Assembly: GCF_003049525.1 (NCBI RefSeq)
Contig: NZ_PYWL01000002.1
Location: forward strand, 62,001 to 126,000
Direction of reading: 5' to 3'
Source of the DNA: Lysinibacillus fusiformis
GTDB taxonomy: Bacteria > Bacillota > Bacilli > Bacillales_A > Planococcaceae
Length of the DNA: 64,000 nucleotides
The notes under the pieces were generated by a model. It was not told the DNA's origin and ran no database searches. It was given only the letters and a program-made list of their open reading frames with translations. Both the position numbers and the translations under genes were made by a program. Below, one piece after another: positions 9,086 to 17,511 of this stretch; the stretch's first letter is position 1, and each line of letters opens with the position of its first letter.

Positions 9086-9114
9086 TTTTCAAATTATCTG
9101 AAAAATGGTATTAT
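9086..9114 (+). promoter_or_regulatory. SigA-type promoter of the ABC-F leader
   Basis: TTTTCA (9086-9091), a 17-bp spacer and TATTAT (9109-9114) with an extended TGG just before the -10 form a plausible promoter. Transcription would begin near 9121 and include the leader peptide. Confidence 0.6.
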
Positions 9115-9147
9115 ATGTTTAACTATATTGAACGGAGGTGAAAAAGA

Positions 9148-9288
9148 ATGAATAAAAACGCTACGGACACATGTATAAAAGTGGATACAGCTATGTATTT
9201 TGCACGTGTCATTACTTTCGATTTTGCGAACAACGGGATAGGTCTGTCCATTTTTAAGCAAAATCAAATAACTAACGTAGCGAATTAA
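9148..9288 (+). CDS. Leader peptide upstream of the ABC-F gene (46 codons)
   Basis: A short ORF of 46 codons begins at ATG 9148 with a near-consensus CGGAGGTG 8 bases upstream, stronger than most Shine-Dalgarno sites in the window. The peptide starts MNKNATDTCIKVD and ends NQITNVAN. It has no recognisable domain and no run of one amino acid. It lies between a promoter and an intrinsic terminator that precedes the ABC-F start. This is the layout of antibiotic-sensing attenuators in front of antibiotic-resistance ABC-F genes such as vmlR or vga. Translation of the peptide, rather than the peptide itself, would be the functional event. Existence of the ORF is well supported; the role is inferred. 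Confidence 0.65.
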   Translation: MNKNATDTCIKVDTAMYFARVITFDFANNGIGLSIFKQNQITNVAN

Positions 9289-9315
9289 CCATTCTTTTTC
9301 ACACATTTTAATGAG

Positions 9316-9349
9316 AAAAAGACTGCTTGTTAATGAGCAGTCTTTTTTG
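9316..9349 (+). terminator. Attenuator-type terminator between leader peptide and ABC-F gene
   Basis: AAAAAGACTGCT (9316-9327) and AGCAGTCTTTTT (9336-9347) form a perfect 12-bp stem with an 8-base loop and a T run, 27 bases after the leader stop and 45 bases before the ABC-F start. A competing helix is possible: TCTTTTTC (9293-9300) can pair with GAAAAAGA (9315-9322), which overlaps the terminator's left arm. Confidence 0.8.
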
Positions 9350-9392
9350 TGTTGTCAAGATGTTTTCGCGCGTTTCATTGGAGGAAAAAACG

Positions 9393-11201
9393 ATGCAAAT
9401 GAAAGCTGAGCAAATACAAAAAATTATGGGTGGCAATATATTATTTGAGAATTTACAACTGGAGGTAAATAGTGGGGAGCATGTTGCTATAGTTGGCGTA
9501 AATGGTAGTGGTAAAACAACTTTATTGCAGCTTCTATCGGGTGTAGATTTTCCCGATCGGGGACGTATCATAAAAAGTAAAGATGCCACAGTCGGCTATT
9601 TACATCAAATACCAAATTATCCGGGTCATTCAGTAAAGAAAGTGTTAGAAGAGGCATTTGCTGATATTTATGCATTAAAGGCTAGAATGACGATACTTGA
9701 GCAAGAGATGCAGTCAAACGTAACGGATAAAATTTTATGGCAATATGGGCAAGTACAGGAGCAATTCATGCTACAGGGGGGCTATGAGGTGGATGCCCAA
9801 TTAGCGATGATTGCAAATGGGCTAGGCATTATGGAAATGTTGGCACAGCCATTTAGTAGTTTAAGTGGTGGAGAGAAGACGAAAGTAATGCTTGGGCAAA
9901 TTTTATTGAGCCAGCCAGCTATTTTATTGTTAGATGAACCAACGAACCATCTTGATATGCAGGCAATCGAATGGCTTGAAAATTACGTACGCAGCTTTGA
10001 GGGAATTGTCATTGTCGTCTCTCATGACCGCCAATTTATGAATCAGATTGCACATAAAGTCATTGAAATTGAAGATGGAGAGGCCTTTACGTACACAGGT
10101 AATTACGATGCGTTTATAGCACAAAAAGAGGCAAAGATTGAACAGCAATTTGCTGATTATGAAGAGCAGCAGAAGAAAATTAAGAAAATGCAAGAAACGA
10201 TTAAACGATTAAAACAATGGGCTAATGAAGCAAATCCACCAAACGCTTCTATGCATAGACGTGCGAAAAGTATGGAAAAAGCATTAGCACGTATCGAACG
10301 GGTGAAGAAGCCTATATCAAAAAAGAAAATGAATCTCGCTTTAACGATGGCTGAACGCAGCGGTAAAGAGGTAGTGCAATTACAAGACATTTACCACGGC
10401 TATGATAAGCCTTTATTGATAGACAGTAACCTAGCTGTCTACTTTGGAGAAAGACTAGCGATTGTTGGGAACAACGGTAGTGGTAAATCAACGTTATTAA
10501 AAATGATGTTAGGGGAAATCGTTCCTAATCGCGGTGTTTGCCATGTAGGTAGTAATGTGAAAATTGGTTATCTATCTCAGCAATTGGAACATAAAAATCC
10601 AGCTATCCGATTAATTGATGCGTTTCGTGAAAATGTAGCGGTGTCTGAGGCCGAAGCACGCCATATTCTCGCACGATTTTTGTTCTATGGCTATGATGTC
10701 TTTAAAAAAGTGAAGAATTTAAGCGGTGGAGAAAAAATGCGCCTTCGGTTAGCTCAATTAATGCATGAGGATATTAATGTGCTCATTTTGGATGAACCAA
10801 CGAACCATTTAGATATTGAAGCAAGAGAGGTATTGGAGGATACGCTAGAAACCTTTGAGGGAACCATTATTGGTGTGTCCCATGACCGCTACTTCTTACA
10901 AAAAATATTTACCAAAACAGCATGGCTAAAGGATCAAACTATTCATGTTTTTGAAGGAGATTATGAGTGGGCTAGACAAAAACTTGAGGAGCTCTGGGAA
11001 AAAATAGTAGTTGAAGTTGAAAATGAAGCGGCACCTAAAATACAATCTGTCAAAAAAGAGCTAACGATTGAGCAACAAATTGAAAAACTAGAGGCAAAAC
11101 TAGAGGAACCTTCACTTGCTAAAGAGCAACGGCAAAAGCTCGAACAGCATATAGAGGAGTTATATGAAAAATGGATGGAAGAGGGAACGGAACATGCTTA
11201 A
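9393..11201 (+). CDS. ABC-F family ribosome-protection/translation factor ATPase
   Basis: This 602-residue soluble protein has two ABC ATPase domains and no membrane segments. NBD1 has GVNGSGKTT (35-43), LSSLSGGEKTKVMLGQ and LLLDEPTNHLD. A charged linker (the P-site tRNA-interacting motif region) spans about 230-300. NBD2 has GNNGSGKST, LSGGEKMRLRLAQ and LILDEPTNHLD. A coiled C-terminal extension covers about 545-602 (LTIEQQIEKLEAKLEE). ABC-F proteins act in the ribosomal E site, and some displace macrolide, lincosamide, streptogramin or pleuromutilin antibiotics. ATG 9393 was chosen for GGAGG at 9380-9384. The leader peptide and attenuator upstream favour an inducible resistance role over housekeeping, but the drug spectrum is unknown. 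Confidence 0.88.
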   Translation: MQMKAEQIQKIMGGNILFENLQLEVNSGEHVAIVGVNGSGKTTLLQLLSGVDFPDRGRIIKSKDATVGYLHQIPNYPGHSVKKVLEEAFADIYALKARMTILEQEMQSNVTDKILWQYGQVQEQFMLQGGYEVDAQLAMIANGLGIMEMLAQPFSSLSGGEKTKVMLGQILLSQPAILLLDEPTNHLDMQAIEWLENYVRSFEGIVIVVSHDRQFMNQIAHKVIEIEDGEAFTYTGNYDAFIAQKEAKIEQQFADYEEQQKKIKKMQETIKRLKQWANEANPPNASMHRRAKSMEKALARIERVKKPISKKKMNLALTMAERSGKEVVQLQDIYHGYDKPLLIDSNLAVYFGERLAIVGNNGSGKSTLLKMMLGEIVPNRGVCHVGSNVKIGYLSQQLEHKNPAIRLIDAFRENVAVSEAEARHILARFLFYGYDVFKKVKNLSGGEKMRLRLAQLMHEDINVLILDEPTNHLDIEAREVLEDTLETFEGTIIGVSHDRYFLQKIFTKTAWLKDQTIHVFEGDYEWARQKLEELWEKIVVEVENEAAPKIQSVKKELTIEQQIEKLEAKLEEPSLAKEQRQKLEQHIEELYEKWMEEGTEHA

Positions 11202-11985
11202 TTTAGAACACATTATGCAGCTTGATATAGATTATGTAAAGAGTTTTAGTGAAATGGAGGCATGTAAAGAAGGAGTTTTATTCTATAATAAGGCAATTCC
11301 GACCTATTATGATGCTAATCATGCACATGTTTGGCGAAAGATCGAAAAACCTGTTCAGTTTTTAGAAGATATAAAAACGTTCTATCAATCTAAGTCGCTT
11401 ATCCCACGGCTGTATTTATATAATCTTGAGGATAATCAAGCGTGTATAGAGTCTTTAGAGATGCATGGCTTTCAATATGAGCAGTTCGTCAATGAAATTC
11501 AGTGCTGGAATGGTGAGTTTCGTCAACTCTCACCACATCCAGCGATCAAAATTGAACGGGTAACAGAAGCAAATTTGAACGAAGCCTTGGCAGTGGAAAT
11601 GAGCATTTCTGCTTTTGGAGATCCTGAATTAATTAAAATGGCCTTTGAGCAAGCGTATTATTCGCCAAGCTTTACGTACTATTTATTAAAACTTGATGGG
11701 GTGCCATGCTGTTCCGCAAATCTATTTGTGTCAGGAAATCAAGGAAGGATTGAGAGTGTAGCAACAATTGAAAGCCATCGAGGTCGTGGTTTAATCGGCT
11801 ATATGTTGCAGCATATCCAACAGCAGTCAGTGAATCAGAAGCTTGAGCAGCTTTGGATATGGCCAATTACCGATCAAGTTGCTAAAGTCTATGATAGGTA
11901 TAACTTTAAATCGGTTGGATCCATTGCCTCCATTCATGCATTTACAGAAGGTAAAAGTATTCAAGATATACGACAAAATTCTTAA
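11194..11985 (+). CDS. GNAT family acetyltransferase
   Basis: This 263-residue protein has a C-terminal GNAT acetyl-CoA-binding domain (about 130-255). The motif A region is RIESVATIESHRGRGLIGYM, with the HRGRGLIG pyrophosphate-binding loop. The N-terminal half has no clear motif. The start ATG 11194 overlaps the end of the ABC-F gene by 8 bases (ATGCTTAA), indicating translational coupling. An ATG 30 bases upstream is an alternative. Coexpression with an ABC-F gene raises the possibility of drug or ribosome modification, but the acceptor is unknown. Confidence 0.75.
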   Translation: MLNLEHIMQLDIDYVKSFSEMEACKEGVLFYNKAIPTYYDANHAHVWRKIEKPVQFLEDIKTFYQSKSLIPRLYLYNLEDNQACIESLEMHGFQYEQFVNEIQCWNGEFRQLSPHPAIKIERVTEANLNEALAVEMSISAFGDPELIKMAFEQAYYSPSFTYYLLKLDGVPCCSANLFVSGNQGRIESVATIESHRGRGLIGYMLQHIQQQSVNQKLEQLWIWPITDQVAKVYDRYNFKSVGSIASIHAFTEGKSIQDIRQNS

Positions 11986-11997
11986 TCTAACATATAT

Positions 11998-12046
11998 AAA
12001 AACCCGCCAAATTCCTGTGAAATTTAGAATTTGGCGGGTTTTTTAG
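11998..12046. terminator. Bidirectional terminator, GNAT gene and 5'-nucleotidase gene
   Basis: AAACCCGCCAAATTC pairs with GAATTTGGCGGGTTT. T runs on both strands make it serve both convergent genes; the minus-strand stop codon begins inside its right flank. Confidence 0.85.
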
Positions 12047-13605
12047 TATTGTACTTGCCAATTATGATTACATGTCGCTTGGACAATGGGCTGTTTTAAC
12101 AGATAATCGGCAATTAGCTCGGTCATATCAATCTGAATCTCTTTCACAACAGGGCGATTTCTTAAAAAGTCAAAATTTCCTGCACCAGTCGCACGATAAC
12201 TACTCATTACGACATCGAACTCTTCCTCCCTATTTATAGCTGCACCATGATATGAAAGTTTGGTAACACGTTCACCAATAGGCTTTGAAATATCCAAGAT
12301 ATACTCAATACCTTCCCACATATCATAATTATAAGGTTGCGCCTTCGGGAAAAGGAATGAATCCGCTACATGCAATTGACCTGCTGTTACCGTAAAATAG
12401 CTAGCGGATTGTTCAAGGGCAAGTAAAATGTCCTGTCCTGAGAGTCGAAGTACTTTTAATGTATTAGCGTAAATATAGTTTGTCACAATGTCACGCATCG
12501 TAACGGCTTGTTTGAAGCCACCTGGTTCATCATGAAAAAGAGCTGTACAGGAAATAGATGCCTCCGACACAGCCATTTGAATGCGGTTGATAAATTCAAT
12601 ATAGGGATGTTCCTGAATGCGCGCAAGAAATGGATCTTCAATTTGTAAATCTCCTTGGATCATGCCGATTGTTTCATCTAACCATGCTTCGGTTTTTTCA
12701 AAGGTTGGTGAGATGATCTGACAAACAGCATCATGAGGTTGCGTATGCTCTGAACTATAAATGAGCGATGGGGTATGACAAATCGATTGGATTTTTTGCT
12801 GATGATCCATGTCAATTTCTAGCTCTATTTTAGCGATACAAACGCCCTTCGTCCCAGGTTGAACGACTGATTTTCCCATAATGGTTGTGCTAATTTCACG
12901 ATGCTGGTGGCCAGAAATAATAATGTCTACTTCTTCTATTTCAGCACACATACGGTATCCTTGATTTTCTCCATCCTCAGCTTCAAGTAGTTCTCCTGAT
13001 TCAAGATCTCTCTCGAATCCACCGTGATAACATAAAACTAGAACGTCAATTTGTTCATTAGCACGAATCCATTTTGCCCAGTAGCTAGCACTTGAAAAGG
13101 CATCTTCAAAATGAAGTCCTTCAATGTGAAGAGGTTCCTCCCACTTAGTAACAAAATGTGTTGTCACACCTAAAATGGCTATTTTAATGCCATCTATTTC
13201 TTTAATGATATATGGCTTTGTAAATGGTCTCCCATCCTTGGTCACGATATTGGCGCCTAGCCAAGGGAAATGTGATTGGTGAATCACCGATTGTAACGTC
13301 TGAAGTCCATAATTAAATTCATGATTACCGAATACGATGGCATCATATTGAAGCTCATTGGCCACCTGAATCAAAGGATTCCGTTCCTGCGTATGAAATT
13401 TTTGATGATAAAAGGTCATGGGACTGCCCTGAATAAAGTCACCATTATCAATTAAGATGGTTGGCATTTCAAGCCTTTTTTCTTCAATAATTGTTGCAAG
13501 CTTGGCTAACCCAAGCGCTTCATTTCGATCATGTCGAAAGGTTGTGGGCATGATATAGCCATGAATATCACTGGTTGCAAGTATTTGTATCGTTTTCGTA
13601 GACAT
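12043..13605 (-). CDS. 5'-nucleotidase/2',3'-cyclic phosphodiesterase family metallophosphatase
   Basis: This is a 520-residue UshA-like enzyme. The N-terminal calcineurin-like metallophosphatase domain shows ATSDIHGY (metal ligands D, H), DNGDFIQGSP, FGNHEFNYG and the later GHQHRE. The C-terminal 5'-nucleotidase domain (about 320-500) binds the nucleotide base. No clear signal peptide is present with the start ATG 13605 (GGAGG upstream), so it may be cytoplasmic. The enzyme releases phosphate from nucleotides. It is divergent from a phosphonate/phosphite transporter operon, and TTTACA-like repeats lie between them, suggesting both answer phosphate starvation. Confidence 0.88.
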   Translation of the reverse strand: MSTKTIQILATSDIHGYIMPTTFRHDRNEALGLAKLATIIEEKRLEMPTILIDNGDFIQGSPMTFYHQKFHTQERNPLIQVANELQYDAIVFGNHEFNYGLQTLQSVIHQSHFPWLGANIVTKDGRPFTKPYIIKEIDGIKIAILGVTTHFVTKWEEPLHIEGLHFEDAFSSASYWAKWIRANEQIDVLVLCYHGGFERDLESGELLEAEDGENQGYRMCAEIEEVDIIISGHQHREISTTIMGKSVVQPGTKGVCIAKIELEIDMDHQQKIQSICHTPSLIYSSEHTQPHDAVCQIISPTFEKTEAWLDETIGMIQGDLQIEDPFLARIQEHPYIEFINRIQMAVSEASISCTALFHDEPGGFKQAVTMRDIVTNYIYANTLKVLRLSGQDILLALEQSASYFTVTAGQLHVADSFLFPKAQPYNYDMWEGIEYILDISKPIGERVTKLSYHGAAINREEEFDVVMSSYRATGAGNFDFLRNRPVVKEIQIDMTELIADYLLKQPIVQATCNHNWQVQY

Positions 13606-13669
13606 AATAGATCCTCCGATCATTAGTATATCCATAGTATATAAAGTAATTTCGTAGGAAGTTAGCTTA

Positions 13670-13728
13670 TTTACACTATCAAAATATTATTTTACCAAGT
13701 AGAAACATTAATTTACGCGCTATTAACA
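13670..13728 (+). promoter_or_regulatory. Candidate PhoP box between 5'-nucleotidase gene and phnD
   Basis: TTTACA (13670), TTTACC (13691), TTTACG (13712) and TTAACA (13723) lie at 21, 21 and 11 bp intervals, with a weaker GAAACA at 13702. Direct TT(A/T)ACA repeats with an 11-bp period, set upstream of a -10 element, are the signature of PhoP sites in Bacillus. A TATACT -10 candidate is at 13749-13754. Confidence 0.5.
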
Positions 13729-13786
13729 CTAGGAAAATATTTACTGTATATACTGAAAAAGCATTTCAAAAAGGGAGGATAACATT

Positions 13787-14860
13787 TTGAAGAAACTACT
13801 ATTTTTCACGTTAACATGCATGCTTACTGTGTTCCTAATGGCATGTGGAAATGAAGCTTCGGACACATCTAAAGATAATAAAACGACAGATGTGGCTGCA
13901 GAGGCAAGTGGCAATGAGTCTATAGATAATTTATCGATTGGCTTTGTACCTTCTCGTAATCCAGATGAAATTATTACGGCAACCGAACCTTTAAAAGGTT
14001 TGTTAAAGGACGAGCTTGCGAAACTAGGTTTTGATGTAGGTGAAATTGATATTACCGTTGGAACTAATTTTGAAGCAGTAGGGGAAGCCTTGTCTGCAGG
14101 TACTACAGATATTGGCTTAATACCTGGAGGGACTTATGTGTTATATGATGATGGCGCAGAAGTAATTTTAACTGCTACACGTGCTGGATTAAATAATGAT
14201 TCTGATAACCCAGTGGAGTGGAATAACAATAAACCAACAGCACCAACGACAACACAGGCTACATCATATAGGGCTATTTTAGTGGCAGGTCCATCTGAAA
14301 AAGGTAAAGCATTAGCAGCGAAAGTGAACAATGGTGAGAAATTAACGTTTGAAGATTTAAATAATGTCACGTGGAATGTTATGTCCTCTTCTTCACCAGC
14401 AGGCTATATTTACCCTACATTATGGTTACATGAGAATTTCGATAAAACCATTCCTGATTTAGCGAAGGTTGTTCAAGCTGATTCTTATGGGAATGCCTTT
14501 GGACGTTTAGCTGCTGGACAAACAGATGTCTTGGTCACTTATGCAGATGCACGTCGTGATTATGAGGAAAGCTGGCAAGGAGATTTCGGACGCACTGCTT
14601 CCATTTGGGATGAGACGGATTTAATCGGGGTAATGCCTGCCATTTATAACGACACTATTAGTGTAAGTAAAAATTCCAAGGTCATGACTGACGACCTGAA
14701 GAAGGCAATTCAGCAGGCCTTCATGAATATTGGTAACACAGATCAAGGTAAGGAAGTAATTGCTATCTATAGTCATGAAGGCTATCAGGAGGCAAAAGAC
14801 AGTGACTATGACAACGAGCGTAAGGCACAGGAATTAGTGCAAAACCTCGGTTCGAAATAA
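13787..14860 (+). CDS. phnD: Phosphonate/phosphite ABC transporter substrate-binding lipoprotein PhnD
   Basis: This is a 357-residue secreted lipoprotein. The signal peptide ends in the lipobox LMAC, with the lipidated Cys at residue 20, followed by an acidic linker. The mature part is a PhnD-type periplasmic-binding domain with IGFVPSRNPDEI at its start, GTTDIGLIPGGTYVLY and SSSPAGYIYPTLWL. It would capture phosphonate, phosphite or related oxyanions for the transporter encoded downstream. The start is TTG 13787 with GGGAGG upstream. A strong hairpin follows before phnC, which would give more binding protein than membrane components. The exact ligand cannot be told from sequence. Confidence 0.88.
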   Translation: MKKLLFFTLTCMLTVFLMACGNEASDTSKDNKTTDVAAEASGNESIDNLSIGFVPSRNPDEIITATEPLKGLLKDELAKLGFDVGEIDITVGTNFEAVGEALSAGTTDIGLIPGGTYVLYDDGAEVILTATRAGLNNDSDNPVEWNNNKPTAPTTTQATSYRAILVAGPSEKGKALAAKVNNGEKLTFEDLNNVTWNVMSSSSPAGYIYPTLWLHENFDKTIPDLAKVVQADSYGNAFGRLAAGQTDVLVTYADARRDYEESWQGDFGRTASIWDETDLIGVMPAIYNDTISVSKNSKVMTDDLKKAIQQAFMNIGNTDQGKEVIAIYSHEGYQEAKDSDYDNERKAQELVQNLGSK

Positions 14861-14867
14861 GGGAATG

Positions 14868-14925
14868 AAGAATCTGCGTGGCCTGCGGTTTACTCGCAGA
14901 AAGCAGATTCTTCTTTTATATTTTC
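14868..14925 (+). terminator. Hairpin/attenuator between phnD and phnC
   Basis: AAGAATCTGC (14868-14877) pairs with GCAGATTCTT (14903-14912), with an inner CTGCG/CGCAG helix, followed by a T-rich stretch. It probably acts as a partial terminator or mRNA-stabilising structure inside the operon. Confidence 0.6.
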
Positions 14926-14943
14926 TAGATAGGGAGCGGTTCA

Positions 14944-15747
14944 ATGATTGAGTTTAAAGAGGTAGAAAAACGTTATCCGAATGGCTTTCTTGCCTTAAAT
15001 CACATTAATCTACAAATTGAGCAGGGCGAATTCGTGGCCATCATCGGTTTGTCCGGTGCTGGAAAATCAACATTATTACGCTGTATTAATAAAATGCACG
15101 ACATTACTGAAGGTACATTGCGTGTCAATGAAGTCAATGTGCAGCATCTGAAGGGCAAGGGCATCCGTAATTTACGCAGAAATATTGGCATGATTTTTCA
15201 ATCTTTTAATCTTGTGACACGTGTGTCGGTCTTGAAAAACGTGCTCGTATCCTTTGTGCCGAATATGCCAGTATGGCGAAAAGTTTTAGGCATATTTACG
15301 CAAGAAGAAAAGCGACAAGCATTAATGGCACTCGATCAAGTCGGTATTTTGGATAAGGCGTATGTCCGTGTCGACCAATTATCCGGGGGGCAACAACAGC
15401 GTGTGGCATTAGCTCGTACACTTGCACAAAATCCGCAAATTATTTTGGCGGACGAGCCTGTTGCGTCACTTGACCCTGTAACAGCTAAACAAGTGATGGA
15501 CGATTTTAAACGAATTAATAAACAGTTCAACATGACCATAATTATTAATATTCACCATGTTGACTTGGCATTAGCCTATGCGACACGCGTTATTGGTGTA
15601 CGGAGCGGTGAAATTGTATTTGATGGGCAGGCAAGTGAAATAACTGAGGAAACGCTTGCCTTCATTTATAACACTACGAACCAAGGGAGAGGCGAAACAG
15701 AACATGTCATGGAAGATGCGATCACCGAAAAAAATAGTTTTGCCTAA
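14944..15747 (+). CDS. phnC: Phosphonate ABC transporter ATP-binding protein PhnC
   Basis: This 267-residue ATPase of the phosphonate importer has Walker A GLSGAGKST, signature LSGGQQQRVALARTL, Walker B ILADEPVASLDP and the switch His in NIHHVDLAL. It powers uptake with two PhnE permeases and PhnD. GGGAGCGG lies upstream of ATG 14944. Its 3' end overlaps the first permease gene by about 44 bp in another frame. No C-P lyase genes are present in the window, so phosphonate breakdown must be encoded elsewhere if it occurs. Confidence 0.9.
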   Translation: MIEFKEVEKRYPNGFLALNHINLQIEQGEFVAIIGLSGAGKSTLLRCINKMHDITEGTLRVNEVNVQHLKGKGIRNLRRNIGMIFQSFNLVTRVSVLKNVLVSFVPNMPVWRKVLGIFTQEEKRQALMALDQVGILDKAYVRVDQLSGGQQQRVALARTLAQNPQIILADEPVASLDPVTAKQVMDDFKRINKQFNMTIIINIHHVDLALAYATRVIGVRSGEIVFDGQASEITEETLAFIYNTTNQGRGETEHVMEDAITEKNSFA

Positions 15748-16519
15748 TGGAAAAGAAGTGCTGGAGAAACGCTCATTCCTGCCTGTGTTGTGGCTATTAA
15801 TAGTTGTACTACTTTTTCTTTCAATTCGTATTACGGGCTTTAGCATAGAGGTGCTTGTCCATCGAATTCAAGAGTTCTTTGTCATCCTACAGCAGATGAT
15901 TCCACCTAATTGGGACTACTTATCAAAGCTATGGCAGCCGCTATTTGATACGATTAAAATGTCCTTATTTGGCTCTGTAGCAGGTGCTTTAGTTGCGTTA
16001 CCTATTGCCATACTTGCTGCCACTACTATCACGAAATATAAAGGAATCGCCATGGTAGCTAAATTTATGTTAAGTCTACTACGAACGTTGCCTACTTTGA
16101 TTGTTGCCTTAATAGCGACGTTTATTTTTGGGCTTGGAACGATGGCTGGTACAGTGGCGATTTTTTTATTTACTATAGCGTATGTAGGGAAACTATTATA
16201 TGAACAAATAGAAAATGCCAATATGGGGGCATATGAGGCAATGCATTCAATGGGCCTCACAACAATTCAAGCATTTCGTTATGCGATTATGCCGCAAATT
16301 TTACCCAATTATCTCTCCACCTCGTTATTTTGCTTTGAGGGAAATGTTCGTTATGCGTCGATTTTAGGGTATGTAGGTGCAGGAGGAATTGGGTTACTTC
16401 TGAATGAAAGTTTGGGATGGCGAAGCTATGAGAATGTGGGGATGATCCTTCTCATGCTGGTTTGTACGGTTTTTCTAATTGAAACAACAAGCGAATATTT
16501 CCGCAAAAAATTAATGTAG
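15704..16519 (+). CDS. phnE: Phosphonate ABC transporter permease PhnE (first copy)
   Basis: This is a 271-residue permease of the BPD_transp_1 type. It has an N-terminal anchor near residues 25-42 and five further membrane segments, with the cytoplasmic coupling loop EAMHSMGLTTIQAFRYAIMP contacting PhnC and the terminal GYVGAGGIGLLL typical of PhnE. The start is uncertain: ATG 15704 (weak AGGGAGAGG about 11 bases upstream) and ATG 15716 are both possible. Both lie inside the end of phnC, implying coupled translation. Confidence 0.87.
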   Translation: MSWKMRSPKKIVLPNGKEVLEKRSFLPVLWLLIVVLLFLSIRITGFSIEVLVHRIQEFFVILQQMIPPNWDYLSKLWQPLFDTIKMSLFGSVAGALVALPIAILAATTITKYKGIAMVAKFMLSLLRTLPTLIVALIATFIFGLGTMAGTVAIFLFTIAYVGKLLYEQIENANMGAYEAMHSMGLTTIQAFRYAIMPQILPNYLSTSLFCFEGNVRYASILGYVGAGGIGLLLNESLGWRSYENVGMILLMLVCTVFLIETTSEYFRKKLM

Positions 16520-16529
16520 AGGTGATGTA

Positions 16530-17336
16530 ATGAATGCTATCGACAAGCAATTACAACTACAACCAAATCGACGCATGTCATACATCATGACAATGATCAT
16601 ACTTAGTTTATTATTTATTTGGTCTGTAACCGCCATTCATTTCGAGAATGTTTCGGCAAGTGGTACGAAAATTGCAAAAAATATCTTCGTAGGCTTGCTG
16701 AATCCTGATTGGTCATTAATAATGAATGTGACAACTGAAGGTATACCCTATTTATTAATCGAAACAATGGCCATAGCGTTTCTAGGTACTATTGTAGGGG
16801 CATTGCTAGCGATCCCTCTAGCCTTTTTATCCGCTTCTACTATTGTACCAAAGCCTGTTGCATTTATTGTTCGCTTTCTATTAATTATTATTAGAACCAT
16901 ACCTGCCATCGTCTATGGACTAATGTTCATTCGTGTAACAGGCCCTGGACCATTTGCAGGTGTATTGACTATGTCATTAACATCTATCGGAATGCTGTCA
17001 AAGCTATATGTGGATGTTATTGAGGACTTAGATAAAAGTATACTAGAGTCGATGGAGGCTATTGGTTGTACGTTAATGGAAAAAATTCGTTTTGGTATAT
17101 GGCCACAGCTAACGGCGTTATTTACATCTATTGTCATTTATCGCTTTGATATGAATTTGCGAGATGCAACTGTACTCGGTTTAGTGGGAGCAGGAGGCAT
17201 CGGTGCACCCCTAATTTTCGCTATGAATTCGTACAAATGGTCAGAGGTAGGTGCCATCTTATTAGGGCTTGTTGTTCTTATTTTACTGGTGGAGTATGTT
17301 TCAAATCGTGCACGTACTAAACTGGTTAAAGGATAA
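16530..17336 (+). CDS. phnE: Phosphonate ABC transporter permease PhnE (second copy)
   Basis: This is a 268-residue second permease, homologous to the preceding one, so the channel is probably a heterodimer as in other two-PhnE operons. It has an N-terminal membrane segment (about 20-38), a transport core, the coupling loop ESMEAIGCTLMEKIRFGIWP and the terminal GLVGAGGIGAPL. It begins 10 bases after the first permease with AGAGGTGATG upstream. It is the last gene of the phn operon, followed by a long hairpin. Confidence 0.87.
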   Translation: MNAIDKQLQLQPNRRMSYIMTMIILSLLFIWSVTAIHFENVSASGTKIAKNIFVGLLNPDWSLIMNVTTEGIPYLLIETMAIAFLGTIVGALLAIPLAFLSASTIVPKPVAFIVRFLLIIIRTIPAIVYGLMFIRVTGPGPFAGVLTMSLTSIGMLSKLYVDVIEDLDKSILESMEAIGCTLMEKIRFGIWPQLTALFTSIVIYRFDMNLRDATVLGLVGAGGIGAPLIFAMNSYKWSEVGAILLGLVVLILLVEYVSNRARTKLVKG

Positions 17337-17360
17337 AATTTTTAGAAGGTAATAGTTAGT

Positions 17361-17402
17361 AAAATTCCTGAATAGTATCGACTATTCAGGAATTTTGATT
17401 TA
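17361..17402 (+). terminator. Terminator of the phn operon
   Basis: AAAATTCCTGAATAG and CTATTCAGGAATTTT form a perfect 15-bp stem with a 6-base loop. The downstream T tract is interrupted, but the stem is the strongest in the region. Confidence 0.75.
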
Positions 17403-17511
17403 TTCTTATAAAAGAGGAATTTTCATTGATTATAAGTTTTTTACTTGAAAAAATACCGTATTCGATTTATTGTCTTTAGAGATACTTGTTTATGGACTTG
17501 GAGGATATGGA

